NCBI RefSeq assembly: GCF_023380205.1
Contig: NZ_CP093361.1
Span: forward strand, 1,392,172 to 1,456,171
Length of the DNA stretch: 64,000 nucleotides
From: Nicoliella spurrieriana
Lineage (GTDB): Bacteria > Bacillota > Bacilli > Lactobacillales > Lactobacillaceae
Reading direction: 5' to 3'
The position numbers were made by a program, and so were the translations under genes. This document shows, piece by piece, positions 47,982 to 55,741 of this stretch; the first letter of the stretch is position 1; each line of letters starts with the position of its first letter. Below the pieces are notes generated by a model that saw only the letters and a program-made list of their open reading frames with translations, did no database searches and was not told the DNA's origin.

Positions 47982-47988
47982 ATCAATT

Positions 47989-47994
47989 CCTCCT
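47989..47994 (-). promoter_or_regulatory. Ribosome binding site fixing the TTG start of the giant gene
   Basis: AGGAGG lies seven bases before TTG 47981. The next in-frame candidates are well inside the signal peptide, so TTG is the convincing start. The paralog at 5323 also starts with TTG after GAGGGGG at the same spacing. Confidence 0.8.
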
Positions 47995-48105
47995 CTACAT
48001 GATCTAACTTTTTAAGTTATGTTCGAATTAACATGGTTTTAATAATCGGTATCTAAGAATTACAGATGCAAAATCTTAAATTATTCAGACTACACTTACT
48101 ATATA

Positions 48106-48134
48106 AGTATAGCACTGTTGGTACTATTTGTTAT
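48106..48134 (-). promoter_or_regulatory. Predicted promoter of the giant adhesin gene
   Basis: On the minus strand, ATAACA (48129-48134), a 17-base spacer and TATACT (48106-48111) with an extended TGC directly before the -10. Transcription from here would give an untranslated leader of about 115 bases. The leader is AT-rich and shows no riboswitch I recognise. Confidence 0.6.
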
Positions 48135-48173
48135 AAACAATAAACATGATTATTTAGGTAATTAACATTATAC

Positions 48174-48206
48174 CAAAATAAAATCCACTTCCAAAGGAGG
48201 CGGATT
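48174..48206 (-). terminator. Terminator after the 636-codon satellite gene
   Basis: Inverted repeat 48182-48192 with 48196-48206 (AATCC-GC-TCC type, one mismatch and one G-T pair, three-base loop), followed on the minus strand by TTTTATTTT. It sits about ten bases after the stop of the satellite gene. Confidence 0.7.
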
Positions 48207-48215
48207 GATTTTAAG

Positions 48216-50105
48216 TTAATTAGTCTTGAAATAATTTCTAGTAAGAATTCCCACGATTGATTTCACTTCGTAGGCACATGCTTTAAACAACCGGGTCGAT
48301 TTACGATCGAAGAAATACTTGAGGAGTTGATGGCGATAACGTCCTAAGTGTTTCAATTTTAAATCATAAAAAACGACCTTCGATTTATTATCAACATCCT
48401 TGCGGTAGACGTACACCGATTTACGATTATATGAATGGTTAGGGTGCAAGAGCAGTTTTTGATTAAAGGCGCTTACATACCCATCTAAGTAACCCCGCGT
48501 ATCAAATTTAGGCTTTTTGGGCACCAAGTGGTCAGATTGCGCCTGAGCTAAGCCGCGTTGGTAATCCTCATCGTAGTGGTGTTGATTGTACGTTTTCTCA
48601 TCATAAGATGCTGCTGTTGATTTAACATGGTGGCCCTCAGGCGTTACTTGGGCAACACTAGCCGTATTTTCCGCTGGACTGGATGCTAAATTCGCAGAAC
48701 TCACCACCGCCCGTAGACTTGCCTTCGACCGGGCGGCGGCTGCGCTTGCTGCCGCCCGTGAACGACTGAGCTTTACGTTAGTCTGGTGAATCAAATCAGT
48801 TAGATTCGCTGCACTATGCATGCTCGCTAATGAATTGCCAATTGCGTTGACCTCATCGTATTTCGCCTTGATCATGGCCCCGCCACCATCAAACGCAGCG
48901 CGGCGCTGATTGGCCACGTGAATTAATGCTGCCATCGAATCGGTATTGGCAGCCATATGGCTAGCCCCACTCGTTGCAATGCTAGCGGCAGTGTCAGCAT
49001 GCTTACCCAGTGCGGTCGCCCCACTATAATCCTGCTGGGCAAAGCGGGTGGCTAGCTCAGCATTATATGAATCAGTCTTTTGGACCGCGAGGGACGTGAT
49101 CAGTTCCAAGTTCCGGTTATTTTCAAGCAGTGATTTGACTGGCGTCACCAGTTCGTCATTATTACTGATCATTGTTGAACAGCTAGTGGCGGTCGAACTG
49201 GCGACACTAGCCTCAGAAGCTAGCTGGGCGGCCAAACTAACTACTGAAGATTGGGGCTCCATCGTCCCAAAGGCGGCAATCTGATTAGCCCGCCTTTGGA
49301 TTTCAGCTGCTTCAAAGGTCAGCTGTTGCGCACGGCCATTAGCATAGTTAATCATTGATGCCAAGCGGTGCGCACCATCCACACAGTCATCAACCGCATT
49401 TTGTGCTTGCTGGGTCACGGCACTAAGCGATGCGTTAAATTGCGGGAGCTGTTGTTTGCGAAGCATGGCTTGACTATTAAGCGCCTTGAAACTAACCTGT
49501 TGTTCAGCCATCATGCTAGCCTGTGAATAGGCATTCATCGCCTCAACGTTCGCGCTTTGAATCATGGTAAAGGCTTGATTAAGGGCGTTACAGTTATTTA
49601 AAATTTCAGCTGCTGCTGAACTGGTCAACTCCATCAGTGAAGTTAATGAACTATCCATATTGGGTTGGTCGATCGACGCAGCTGAATCGGCCAGACTTTG
49701 GTACAGTCCGGCGACATTACTGTTAAAATCAGCTCGATAGGAAGCGGCCAGCGCTGCATACGACTTGGTAACACTTGAAAAGCGCTTATCATTTTCCAAA
49801 ATCACCTGGACTTGATAATTGATCCCGTGCACCATCGTAAATGCCGTGCTTGCCACTTGCAGCCGGTGGTTAATCGTCGTCATAATTTCAGATGCCTGCT
49901 GATATGATGCACTCGCTGCACTGGCTTGGCTATTAAGTTGAGGGTCATCGGGATATTGTTGAACCAATGACTGGACCGAGCTAGCATGCTGATCGATTTG
50001 ATCGCTCAAACTTACGATGCGGGAAGCACTGGCACTCATTGCAGAGCGATTGATACTTGCCTGGCTAGCGATTTCGGTAATGGTATTTACAACGCTATTG
50101 TTCAT
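48216..50105 (-). CDS. Satellite Ala/Ser-rich protein without signal peptide, related to the giant adhesins
   Basis: The frame is open from ATG 50126 (636 codons), but a start at the third ATG, 50105 (629 codons), is better supported. GGAAG precedes it by eight bases, whereas the 50126 ATG has no ribosome site. The body is helical Ala/Ser/Gln-rich sequence with the same turn motifs as the giant stalk (YPDDPQLNSQA, QQDYSGATALGKHA). The last about 93 residues (RGYLDGYVSAFNQKLLLHPN onward) match the C-terminal module of the giant protein, ending after one copy. Unlike the giant it has more charged residues, four cysteines and no signal peptide. It could be a 5'-truncated relic, or an intracellular partner of the adhesins. 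It has its own promoter and terminator, which argues against simple decay. Function unknown. Confidence 0.8.
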   Translation of the reverse strand: MNNSVVNTITEIASQASINRSAMSASASRIVSLSDQIDQHASSVQSLVQQYPDDPQLNSQASAASASYQQASEIMTTINHRLQVASTAFTMVHGINYQVQVILENDKRFSSVTKSYAALAASYRADFNSNVAGLYQSLADSAASIDQPNMDSSLTSLMELTSSAAAEILNNCNALNQAFTMIQSANVEAMNAYSQASMMAEQQVSFKALNSQAMLRKQQLPQFNASLSAVTQQAQNAVDDCVDGAHRLASMINYANGRAQQLTFEAAEIQRRANQIAAFGTMEPQSSVVSLAAQLASEASVASSTATSCSTMISNNDELVTPVKSLLENNRNLELITSLAVQKTDSYNAELATRFAQQDYSGATALGKHADTAASIATSGASHMAANTDSMAALIHVANQRRAAFDGGGAMIKAKYDEVNAIGNSLASMHSAANLTDLIHQTNVKLSRSRAAASAAAARSKASLRAVVSSANLASSPAENTASVAQVTPEGHHVKSTAASYDEKTYNQHHYDEDYQRGLAQAQSDHLVPKKPKFDTRGYLDGYVSAFNQKLLLHPNHSYNRKSVYVYRKDVDNKSKVVFYDLKLKHLGRYRHQLLKYFFDRKSTRLFKACAYEVKSIVGILTRNYFKTN

Positions 50106-50163
50106 GTTATCAACTTCCATATCCATAATTCTAAAATTTTTATAAAGAACGCTTATCTTTCTT

Positions 50164-50192
50164 ATAATACATTATGATTGAATTGATGTAAA
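50164..50192 (-). promoter_or_regulatory. Predicted promoter of the satellite gene
   Basis: TTTACA (50187-50192), a 17-base spacer and TATTAT (50164-50169) on the minus strand, each five of six to consensus. It lies between the glnA terminator and the gene, and gives a leader of about 50 bases to ATG 50105. Confidence 0.7.
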
Positions 50193-50204
50193 TAATTCGA
50201 GACT

Positions 50205-50242
50205 AAAAAAGCGGAACGCCCTATTAATAAGGACATCCCGCT
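50205..50242 (-). terminator. Terminator of the glnR-glnA operon
   Basis: A 13-bp stem with three G-T pairs (AGCGGGATGTCCT with AGGGCGTTCCGCT) and a seven-base loop, followed by six T on the minus strand. It lies about 25 bases after the glnA stop and separates the core operon from the accessory surface-protein locus. Confidence 0.85.
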
Positions 50243-50265
50243 CTTTATTTTCATTCAATTTAATT

Positions 50266-51609
50266 TTAGTAGTGTTCCATGTATTGCTTCCGTTCCCATT
50301 CTGAAACTTGAAGCTTGTAGGCATCGTATTCAAGATGCTTAGCAGTATTGAAGCCCTTTAATAGACGTTCGCCAAGGGCGTTTTTAACAACGTCATCCTT
50401 TGCGAGTTCGTTTAAGGCATCCTTCAACGTTTCTGGAAGGCTTTCAATTTCGTTTTCGCTGCGTTCTTCAGCATCCATCTTGTAGATGTTCCGGCTAGTT
50501 TCAGGCATTGGTTGGAGCTTGTTTCTCAATCCATCCAAACCGGATTCGAGCAACACGGCGATGAACATGTATGGGTTTGCAGTAGGGTCACCACTCCGTA
50601 GTTCTAACCGGGTGGATAAGCCACGGGTTGCTGGAATCCGAACTAATGGTGACCGGTTAGAAGCTGACCATGCAATGTATACGGGAGCTTCATAACCTGG
50701 AACCAACCGCTTGTATGAGTTAACAGTAGGGTCACCAATGGCAGCAATGGCCTTCGCATGCTTCAATAATCCACCTAAGAAGTAGTAAGCATCTTGAGAT
50801 AATTCAAGTTCACCATTCTTATCGTAGAACGCATTCCCCTTGTCATGGAATAATGACATGTTCATATGCATTCCTGAACCATTAATTCCACTTAGTGGCT
50901 TTGGCATAAAGGTAGCGTATAAGCCATGGCGCTTAGCAATCGTCTTAACCACGATCTTAAAGTTTTGAATGTTATCAGCGGTTTCAAGTGCGTTTGCGTA
51001 TTTAAAGTCAACTTCGTGTTGACCTGGGGCAACTTCGTGATGGGCAGCTTCAACGTCAAAGCCCATCTTTTCCAATGTAAGCACGATTTCACGACGGCAA
51101 TCTTCCCCTTGGTCCATTGGGGCACGGTCAAAGTAACTACCGGAATCGTTTAATTTAGTAGTCGGATTACCATTTTCATCCATCTTGAACAAGAAGAATT
51201 CTGGTTCTGGTCCAATGTTGAATGAAGTAAAGCCAGCCTTTTCCATATCCTTCAATACTCGGATGAGGTTATTTCTAGGGTCACCTTCGAAGTATTCACC
51301 ATTTGGCTTTCTAACGGAACAAATCACTCCGGCAATCTTGCCGTGTTCTTCGCTCCATGGGAATGTCATCCAAGTGGATAGATCTGGGAAGAGGTACATA
51401 TCACTTTCTTCGATTCTAACGAACCCTTCGATTGAAGAACCATCAAACATAATCTTATTGTCCAATAGTTCATCCAATTGACTAATTGGTAGTTCAACGT
51501 TCTTTACCGTTCCAAATAGGTCGGTAAACATCAAACGAAGAAAATTAACGTGCTCTTTTTCTACCATTTGTCGAATGTCGTCTTTAGTGTAATCATGTTT
51601 AGTTGCCAT
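50266..51609 (-). CDS. glnA: Glutamine synthetase type I
   Basis: Makes glutamine from glutamate, ammonia and ATP in the cytoplasm. The 447 residues align end to end with Bacillus GlnA, including [19 protein letters not shown] (the Arg that binds feedback glutamine in the GSI-alpha type), GPEPEFFLF, the [10 protein letters not shown] metal site, NGSGMH, and the NRSPLIRIP-like ATP segment (NRSPLVRIP). There is no adenylylation-type C-terminal Tyr loop, as expected for Firmicutes. I chose ATG 51609 over the longer ATG at 51639 because GAGGAG precedes it and family proteins begin MA(K/T). It lies 32 bases behind glnR and is probably co-transcribed with it under GlnR control. Confidence 0.97.
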   Translation of the reverse strand: MATKHDYTKDDIRQMVEKEHVNFLRLMFTDLFGTVKNVELPISQLDELLDNKIMFDGSSIEGFVRIEESDMYLFPDLSTWMTFPWSEEHGKIAGVICSVRKPNGEYFEGDPRNNLIRVLKDMEKAGFTSFNIGPEPEFFLFKMDENGNPTTKLNDSGSYFDRAPMDQGEDCRREIVLTLEKMGFDVEAAHHEVAPGQHEVDFKYANALETADNIQNFKIVVKTIAKRHGLYATFMPKPLSGINGSGMHMNMSLFHDKGNAFYDKNGELELSQDAYYFLGGLLKHAKAIAAIGDPTVNSYKRLVPGYEAPVYIAWSASNRSPLVRIPATRGLSTRLELRSGDPTANPYMFIAVLLESGLDGLRNKLQPMPETSRNIYKMDAEERSENEIESLPETLKDALNELAKDDVVKNALGERLLKGFNTAKHLEYDAYKLQVSEWERKQYMEHY

Positions 51610-51641
51610 AAATAAATCGCTCCTCACATTGGATATCAAAT

Positions 51642-52022
51642 TTAAATCGGATTGTTAAAGGGATTGTCGTTATCGGATAGGCCACCAAGATGCAAAAACT
51701 CATCTTGAAGTAAGCGCCGCGCCTCATCATCTGAAATCGATTTAGCTAAGGTCGCTTGCTCCTGTTTGCGCTTTGCTTCTCGCTTGGCCAATACCGCTTG
51801 AATATCCGCAATGTTTAACCCTTCACTTAAAAAATCCTTTACCTCCAAGATGCGATCAATATCATTTAAAGAATACATCCGGCGGTTCCCCTCATTTCGT
51901 TCGGGTGATACCAGCCCCTGTTCTTCATAATATCGAATCTGTCTTGCAGTCAAGTCGGTCAATTTCATCACGGTCCCAATTGGTAACACCGATAATGAAC
52001 GACGTAATTCCTTTTCGCTCAT
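51642..52022 (-). CDS. glnR: GlnR, MerR-family nitrogen repressor
   Basis: A 126-residue MerR-type regulator. The winged helix-turn-helix is at residues about 12-80 ([20 protein letters not shown] ... [10 protein letters not shown]), followed by a helix and a short C-terminal tail that in GlnR senses feedback-inhibited glutamine synthetase. ATG 52022 is preferred to ATG 52040 because GGAGGGG stands six bases before it. It directly precedes glnA, and a perfect GlnR operator lies upstream, so the operon is very likely autoregulated. Confidence 0.95.
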   Translation of the reverse strand: MSEKELRRSLSVLPIGTVMKLTDLTARQIRYYEEQGLVSPERNEGNRRMYSLNDIDRILEVKDFLSEGLNIADIQAVLAKREAKRKQEQATLAKSISDDEARRLLQDEFLHLGGLSDNDNPFNNPI

Positions 52023-52045
52023 AAGCTTCCCCTCCAACATCTATA

Positions 52046-52073
52046 ATCATATCATGTTTTTTAATTTCGTCAA
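52046..52073 (-). promoter_or_regulatory. Predicted glnR-glnA promoter
   Basis: TTGACG (52068-52073), a 16-base spacer and TATGAT (52046-52051) on the minus strand. The GlnR operator ends eight bases upstream of the -35. Confidence 0.75.
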
Positions 52074-52080
52074 GCGTTAA

Positions 52081-52097
52081 TGTTAGTTTTTATAACA
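52081..52097 (-). promoter_or_regulatory. GlnR operator
   Basis: A perfect TGTTA-N7-TAACA palindrome, matching the GlnR/TnrA consensus TGTNA-N7-TNACA. It sits just upstream of the glnR promoter, in the spacer between miaA and glnR. Confidence 0.88.
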
Positions 52098-52112
52098 TAA
52101 GCTGCTTTTTTG

Positions 52113-53027
52113 TTAGTAAAGCCACTCCGTCACGGTTTTTTGGACCGCTGTTAATTCGGTCGGATGCTGGAGAAGGTTGAACCAATGAACATCCATTTTA
52201 TTTCGGAACCAGGTCAACTGCCGCTTCGCATAGTGTCTGGAGTCCTGCTTGATTTTGGCAACGGCGGTCGGTAGATCAATTGCCCCGGTCAAGTACGGGA
52301 ACAGTTCCCGGTAGCCAATCCCCTTGCCAGCAGGAATCGTATCCCCACCACGTTCAAGTAGCCAGCGCGCTTCATCCAATAATCCGGCCGCCATCATTAA
52401 ATCGACCCGGTGGTTAATCCGTTCGTAAACTAAGGCGCGCTCGGCATTGAGCCCCACTAAGCAGGCATCGTATTGTCGCGTGGCTAATTGTGGTTGGTCC
52501 GAAAACCGGTGGCCGGTCTTTTGGTACACTTCCAGGGCCCGAATGACCCGCCGAACGTTGTTGACCGGGATATTCGCTGCAGCAGCGGGATCGACTTGGT
52601 TTAGGTGTTCCCACATTTGCTGATTGCCGACCCGTTTTGCCTGGGTATTGAGCTGTTTGCGGACCCGTTGATCTTCATCATCGCCCCCAAGCGTTAGGTT
52701 ATTCAGGAGCGCTTGTAGATAAAAGCCGGTCCCACCAACAATAATTGGTAACCGGCCGCGGGCGCTAATTTGGTCAATCAGGCCGGTCGCATCCGTCACA
52801 AAGTTTGCGGCCGAATAGCGTTCGTCAACGTCACGGATGTTAATGAGGTGGTGGGGCACCCCGGCCATTTCAGTCGGTGTCACCTTGGCCGTTCCAATGT
52901 CTAGGTGGCGATAGACCTGCATTGAGTCCCCAGAAATAATTTCCCCATCAAATTGTTGCGCGAGTTGAATAGACAGCGCCGTTTTACCGACTGCAGTCGG
53001 TCCCACGATTGCGAGTACTTTTTGCAA
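52113..53027 (-). CDS. miaA: tRNA dimethylallyltransferase
   Basis: Adds a dimethylallyl group to A37 of tRNAs that read UNN codons. The 304 residues are the usual length. The P-loop GPTAVGKT is at 9-16, DSMQVY at 34-39, GGTGFY at 98-103, with IGYRE and KRQLTWFRN near the end. The start is TTG 53027, with GGGGG eight bases before it inside the end of the upstream glycerophosphodiesterase gene, which stops two bases earlier; the two are surely co-transcribed. No terminator is apparent before glnR, so some read-through into glnR is possible. Confidence 0.95.
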   Translation of the reverse strand: MQKVLAIVGPTAVGKTALSIQLAQQFDGEIISGDSMQVYRHLDIGTAKVTPTEMAGVPHHLINIRDVDERYSAANFVTDATGLIDQISARGRLPIIVGGTGFYLQALLNNLTLGGDDEDQRVRKQLNTQAKRVGNQQMWEHLNQVDPAAAANIPVNNVRRVIRALEVYQKTGHRFSDQPQLATRQYDACLVGLNAERALVYERINHRVDLMMAAGLLDEARWLLERGGDTIPAGKGIGYRELFPYLTGAIDLPTAVAKIKQDSRHYAKRQLTWFRNKMDVHWFNLLQHPTELTAVQKTVTEWLY

Positions 53028-53029
53028 CG

Positions 53030-53764
53030 TTATTTCCCCCCTTGAATATGATTGCGCATTTTAAGTGCCAACGCTGGATTATCGGTAATCAACCCCACGT
53101 AGCGGTGGTACAGGCAAAATGCGATTTCAAACTTCGTATTTACCGTCCAGGGCCGAAAGTAATGGTGAAAACTAAAGATGGGATGCACCATTAATAACCG
53201 AATTTCCGGGTGGAAGATTTTAATCTGACGGTTTTTAAATAGGGTCTTCATTGCCCGGTAGTGATAAATCATTAAGCCAGCGGTTTCAGTCTGTGGCGCT
53301 AATTTGAGCATCTGCTGGGTCGACTGTAGGTTAAAGCTAGAGTAGATAACGTTAAAGGAATGCGCGTGGGTAGCAAAAAAGTCCGCTACTAGCGCTTCAA
53401 TGCCCGGGTAGTGAATGTGGTCGGTCTTAATTTCTAAGTTCACATCACCAGTAAAGTGCAGATCATTTAGGGCTTGGACCATTTCACCCAGCGTCAAGAT
53501 CCGTTGGATCCCTAATTCCGGGTGGGTCTGATTAGCGTTTAAGCGCTTAAGCTGCGCTAACGTTAAATCCTTAATCAAGCCCTGCCCGTCGGTCGTGCGG
53601 TCAACATCTTCATCGTGGATGATCACCATGTGCCCGTCCTTGGTCAAATGAACATCGGTTTCGATTCCATCGACGCCTAATGCGACTGCCTTGGTGAACG
53701 CAATCAGTGTATTTTCGGGTGCATCGTGCTTATCGCCACGGTGCGCAAAAATTTTGGTTCTCAT
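53030..53764 (-). CDS. glpQ: Glycerophosphodiester phosphodiesterase
   Basis: A cytoplasmic GDPD-family enzyme that cleaves glycerophosphodiesters to glycerol 3-phosphate and an alcohol. At 244 residues it has no signal peptide or membrane segment. The family signatures are present: HRG at 8-10, ENT at 17-19, the ExD pair E35/D37 and the HD pair at 50-51. ATG 53764 has AAAGGA ten bases upstream. It is first in a two-gene unit with miaA. The symbol is used in the broad family sense; ugpQ is an equally fair name. Confidence 0.9.
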   Translation of the reverse strand: MRTKIFAHRGDKHDAPENTLIAFTKAVALGVDGIETDVHLTKDGHMVIIHDEDVDRTTDGQGLIKDLTLAQLKRLNANQTHPELGIQRILTLGEMVQALNDLHFTGDVNLEIKTDHIHYPGIEALVADFFATHAHSFNVIYSSFNLQSTQQMLKLAPQTETAGLMIYHYRAMKTLFKNRQIKIFHPEIRLLMVHPIFSFHHYFRPWTVNTKFEIAFCLYHRYVGLITDNPALALKMRNHIQGGK

Positions 53765-53814
53765 TATTTAACAGCATCCTTTAAATTGGATTATCAAATT
53801 ATTATCCATCTTAC

Positions 53815-53843
53815 TGGAAAATTAAGGATAAATAAAGCATAAT
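53815..53843 (+). promoter_or_regulatory. Predicted promoter of the DUF3042 gene
   Basis: TGGAAA (53815-53820), a 17-base spacer and CATAAT (53838-53843). The match is four and five of six, so moderate. The same 114-base gap must also hold the divergent glpQ promoter, for which I found no convincing match. Confidence 0.45.
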
Positions 53844-53878
53844 AGAATGGAAAGTTAATCTGAAGAGGAGGCGATACT

Positions 53879-54055
53879 ATGCGTAATTTTGGTAAGGGAT
53901 TCTTGGTCGGTGTATTTGCCACTGTTGGTTGTGCTGCAGGTGCACTATTTTCATTTAAGAAGACGGTCGTTGACCCAATCGAAGACCAAGAAAACCGGTA
54001 TGAAGAAAACAGAAAGCGGGCTTTGCGAAAGAGCCGTTCAGCCCACCAAGGTTAA
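53879..54055 (+). CDS. DUF3042 family small protein
   Basis: 58 residues beginning MRNFGKGFLVGVFATVGCAAGALFSFKK, followed by a charged tail (VDPIEDQENRYEENRKRALRKS). One short hydrophobic helix (residues about 7-25) suggests a membrane-associated protein. Length and the F-KK-V-PIE-E--ENRKRA pattern fit the DUF3042 family, common in lactobacilli and of unknown function. ATG 53879 has AGAGGAGG at good spacing. It is the only plus-strand gene in this part and is convergent with the rhodanese gene, sharing its terminator. Confidence 0.85.
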   Translation: MRNFGKGFLVGVFATVGCAAGALFSFKKTVVDPIEDQENRYEENRKRALRKSRSAHQG

Positions 54056-54065
54056 TCCCAAAATA

Positions 54066-54102
54066 AAAGAGGTGCTTAGTCCTACTAAGCATCTCTTTTT
54101 TT
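54066..54102. terminator. Bidirectional terminator between the DUF3042 and rhodanese genes
   Basis: A 13-bp stem (54068-54080 with 54084-54096, one G-T pair) and three-base loop, with T-runs on both strands. The stop codon of the minus-strand rhodanese gene (54085-54087) lies inside the stem, so the two convergent genes share one hairpin. Confidence 0.9.
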
Positions 54103-54471
54103 GGTCTTTCCATTCCAATTCCGATAACCACTCTTTAAAACATAAATGGTTGGATAACCCTTTTTGTGCAGAAAACTCGCTGCACGCGAACTAAGGGTTT
54201 GCCCCTGATCGTATAGGATCACTGGCAAATCTGAACGAATATCACCATAAAGTTGTTTTAATGTGGAATACGGAACGCTCCGCGCCCCTAAGATGTGACC
54301 AGCATCAAAATCACGTTTTTCACGTAGGTCAATGATTTGGGCCCGCCTCTTAAGTTGGGTAAATTGATTTTCGTCAATTAAAGTGGCAACCTGATTGAGT
54401 CGGTAGCGATTGAACAAGAGCCAACCACCCCAGACGATCACGATGACCAGAACTGTAATTAAAAACGACAA
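54085..54471 (-). CDS. Membrane-anchored rhodanese-like protein lacking the active-site Cys
   Basis: 128 residues: one N-terminal membrane helix (about 3-20), then a rhodanese fold with IIDLREKRDFDAGHILGA at 46-63 and a Y-x-x-W-x-G end. In active sulfurtransferases the loop after the ILY strand starts with Cys; here it reads YDQGQT (D88), so the thiosulfate sulfur-transfer reaction is unlikely. The YqhL/YibN-type proteins usually sit next to glucokinase in this order in Firmicutes, as here. The start is TTG 54471 with GAAGGGA upstream. It is probably the last gene of the glk cluster. Its role is unknown; a substrate-binding or scaffold function is possible. Confidence 0.88.
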   Translation of the reverse strand: MSFLITVLVIVIVWGGWLLFNRYRLNQVATLIDENQFTQLKRRAQIIDLREKRDFDAGHILGARSVPYSTLKQLYGDIRSDLPVILYDQGQTLSSRAASFLHKKGYPTIYVLKSGYRNWNGKTKKRDA

Positions 54472-54497
54472 GGTTTAACCAGTCCCTTCATTAAAGA

Positions 54498-55475
54498 TTA
54501 TTTACTTGCCCCAAATGCCTTATCAGCTAATTCAGCAGCACCCATGACCCCAGCATCGTTTCCTAATTGGGCAAGGCGAATCCGGGTCGAATCACGAACT
54601 GGCTTAAATGCATTTTCTTGGAAATATCTAGTGGTTGGTTGTAATAACGTGTTTCCGGCGTTAGACACCCCACCACCAATAACGATACTTCCTGGGTTAA
54701 AGATATTTCCAATGTTTCCAAGTGCAAGCCCTAGGTATGAACAAACCCGGTCCACCACTTGGTTTGCTAAAATGTCACCATTGTCAGCAAGGTAGAAAAT
54801 AATCTTGGAAGTAATTTCTTCACGGGCATCTTCTAATTCCTTCAAGCGGGAAGTCCCAGTGAAGGTAGCGGCAAGGTCCTTTGCAACGTGGACGATTCCA
54901 GTAGCGGAAGCGTATTGTTCTAAACAACCACGCTTACCACAAGTACATAGGTATCCACCTTGCACTACGGTAATGTGACCAATTTCACCAGCGGCACCGT
55001 TAATTCCATGAACTAATTCACCATCAACGATGATTCCACCACCGACACCGGTTCCAAGGGTAACAAAGACCACGTCCTTTTCCTTGCTTCCGGCACCACG
55101 CCATGCTTCACCTAATGAAGCGGAATTAGCATCGTTATCGGCAACAAATGGAAGGCCTACGCCCTCTTCAATTTGTTGCTTGATTGGTTGGGGCGTCGTC
55201 CAGTTAAGGTTGTAAGCACCAGTAACGGTCCCCTTTTCACGGTTCACCGTTCCGGGAGTTCCCATCCCAATTCCGATGAAGTCACTTTTAACGTGGTTTG
55301 CGTTATCCATGGTTTCATTAATCGACTTAATGATATTAGGGACGATGTGGCTCCCGTTTTCACTAATATCAGTGGTAATTTGCCACTTTTCTAGGATTTG
55401 ACCGTCAGTGGTCAAGAAGGCCATCTTGGTGGTGGTTCCACCTAAATCAATTCCAATTAACTTATTTGCTGCCAT
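54498..55475 (-). CDS. glk: ROK-family glucokinase
   Basis: Phosphorylates glucose with ATP at entry to sugar catabolism. The 325 residues show the phosphate-binding GIDLGGTTTK (8-17), the catalytic Asp of DNDANS (D115), GTGVGGG at 141-147, EIGH at 164-167 and the ROK zinc motif CTCGKRGC at 177-184. A clear GGAGGA site sits inside the last codons of yqgQ, which stops two bases before ATG 55475, so translation is coupled. Sugar specificity is inferred from the family. Confidence 0.95.
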   Translation of the reverse strand: MAANKLIGIDLGGTTTKMAFLTTDGQILEKWQITTDISENGSHIVPNIIKSINETMDNANHVKSDFIGIGMGTPGTVNREKGTVTGAYNLNWTTPQPIKQQIEEGVGLPFVADNDANSASLGEAWRGAGSKEKDVVFVTLGTGVGGGIIVDGELVHGINGAAGEIGHITVVQGGYLCTCGKRGCLEQYASATGIVHVAKDLAATFTGTSRLKELEDAREEITSKIIFYLADNGDILANQVVDRVCSYLGLALGNIGNIFNPGSIVIGGGVSNAGNTLLQPTTRYFQENAFKPVRDSTRIRLAQLGNDAGVMGAAELADKAFGASK

Positions 55476-55477
55476 TA

Positions 55478-55705
55478 CTAAATTCCTCCTAAATCGTGTT
55501 TCTTGGCTTCTTTTTGTTCTTCAATCCGGTGTTCGTGATTAAGAACTAATTTTGCATTGATAAAAGCTTCGTTAGAAATGACGTGGGCTTCGTGTAGATG
55601 ATCCAATTCAAGGGCCATTACTTCGATATCCCATAGTCGTTTGCCAACGTAAACATAAATTCCAAATTGTTTTAGTAATTGTTGAACATCATACAACGTT
55701 TTCAT
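55478..55705 (-). CDS. yqgQ: YqgQ (DUF910) family protein
   Basis: A 75-residue cytoplasmic protein beginning MKTLYDVQQLLKQFGIYVYVG with WDIEVMALELDHLHEAHVI, the typical DUF910 pattern. ATG 55705 is chosen because family members start MKT/MNT; the upstream in-frame ATG at 55732 would add nine unrelated residues that overlap the intergenic ribosome site. It lies directly between the rhomboid and glucokinase genes, a conserved arrangement in Bacilli. Its molecular role is unknown. Confidence 0.88.
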   Translation of the reverse strand: MKTLYDVQQLLKQFGIYVYVGKRLWDIEVMALELDHLHEAHVISNEAFINAKLVLNHEHRIEEQKEAKKHDLGGI

Positions 55706-55741
55706 TGTCCCACATCCTAAAGTAAAATGCACTAAATAATT

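Noticed and set aside
47982-48105. Riboswitch or structured leader before the giant gene
   Set aside because: The leader of about 115 bases is AT-rich with no recognisable conserved fold or terminator-antiterminator pair.
51610-51639. Longer glnA start at ATG 51639
   Set aside because: It would add ten residues not found in the family, and the clear GAGGAG site lies downstream of it.
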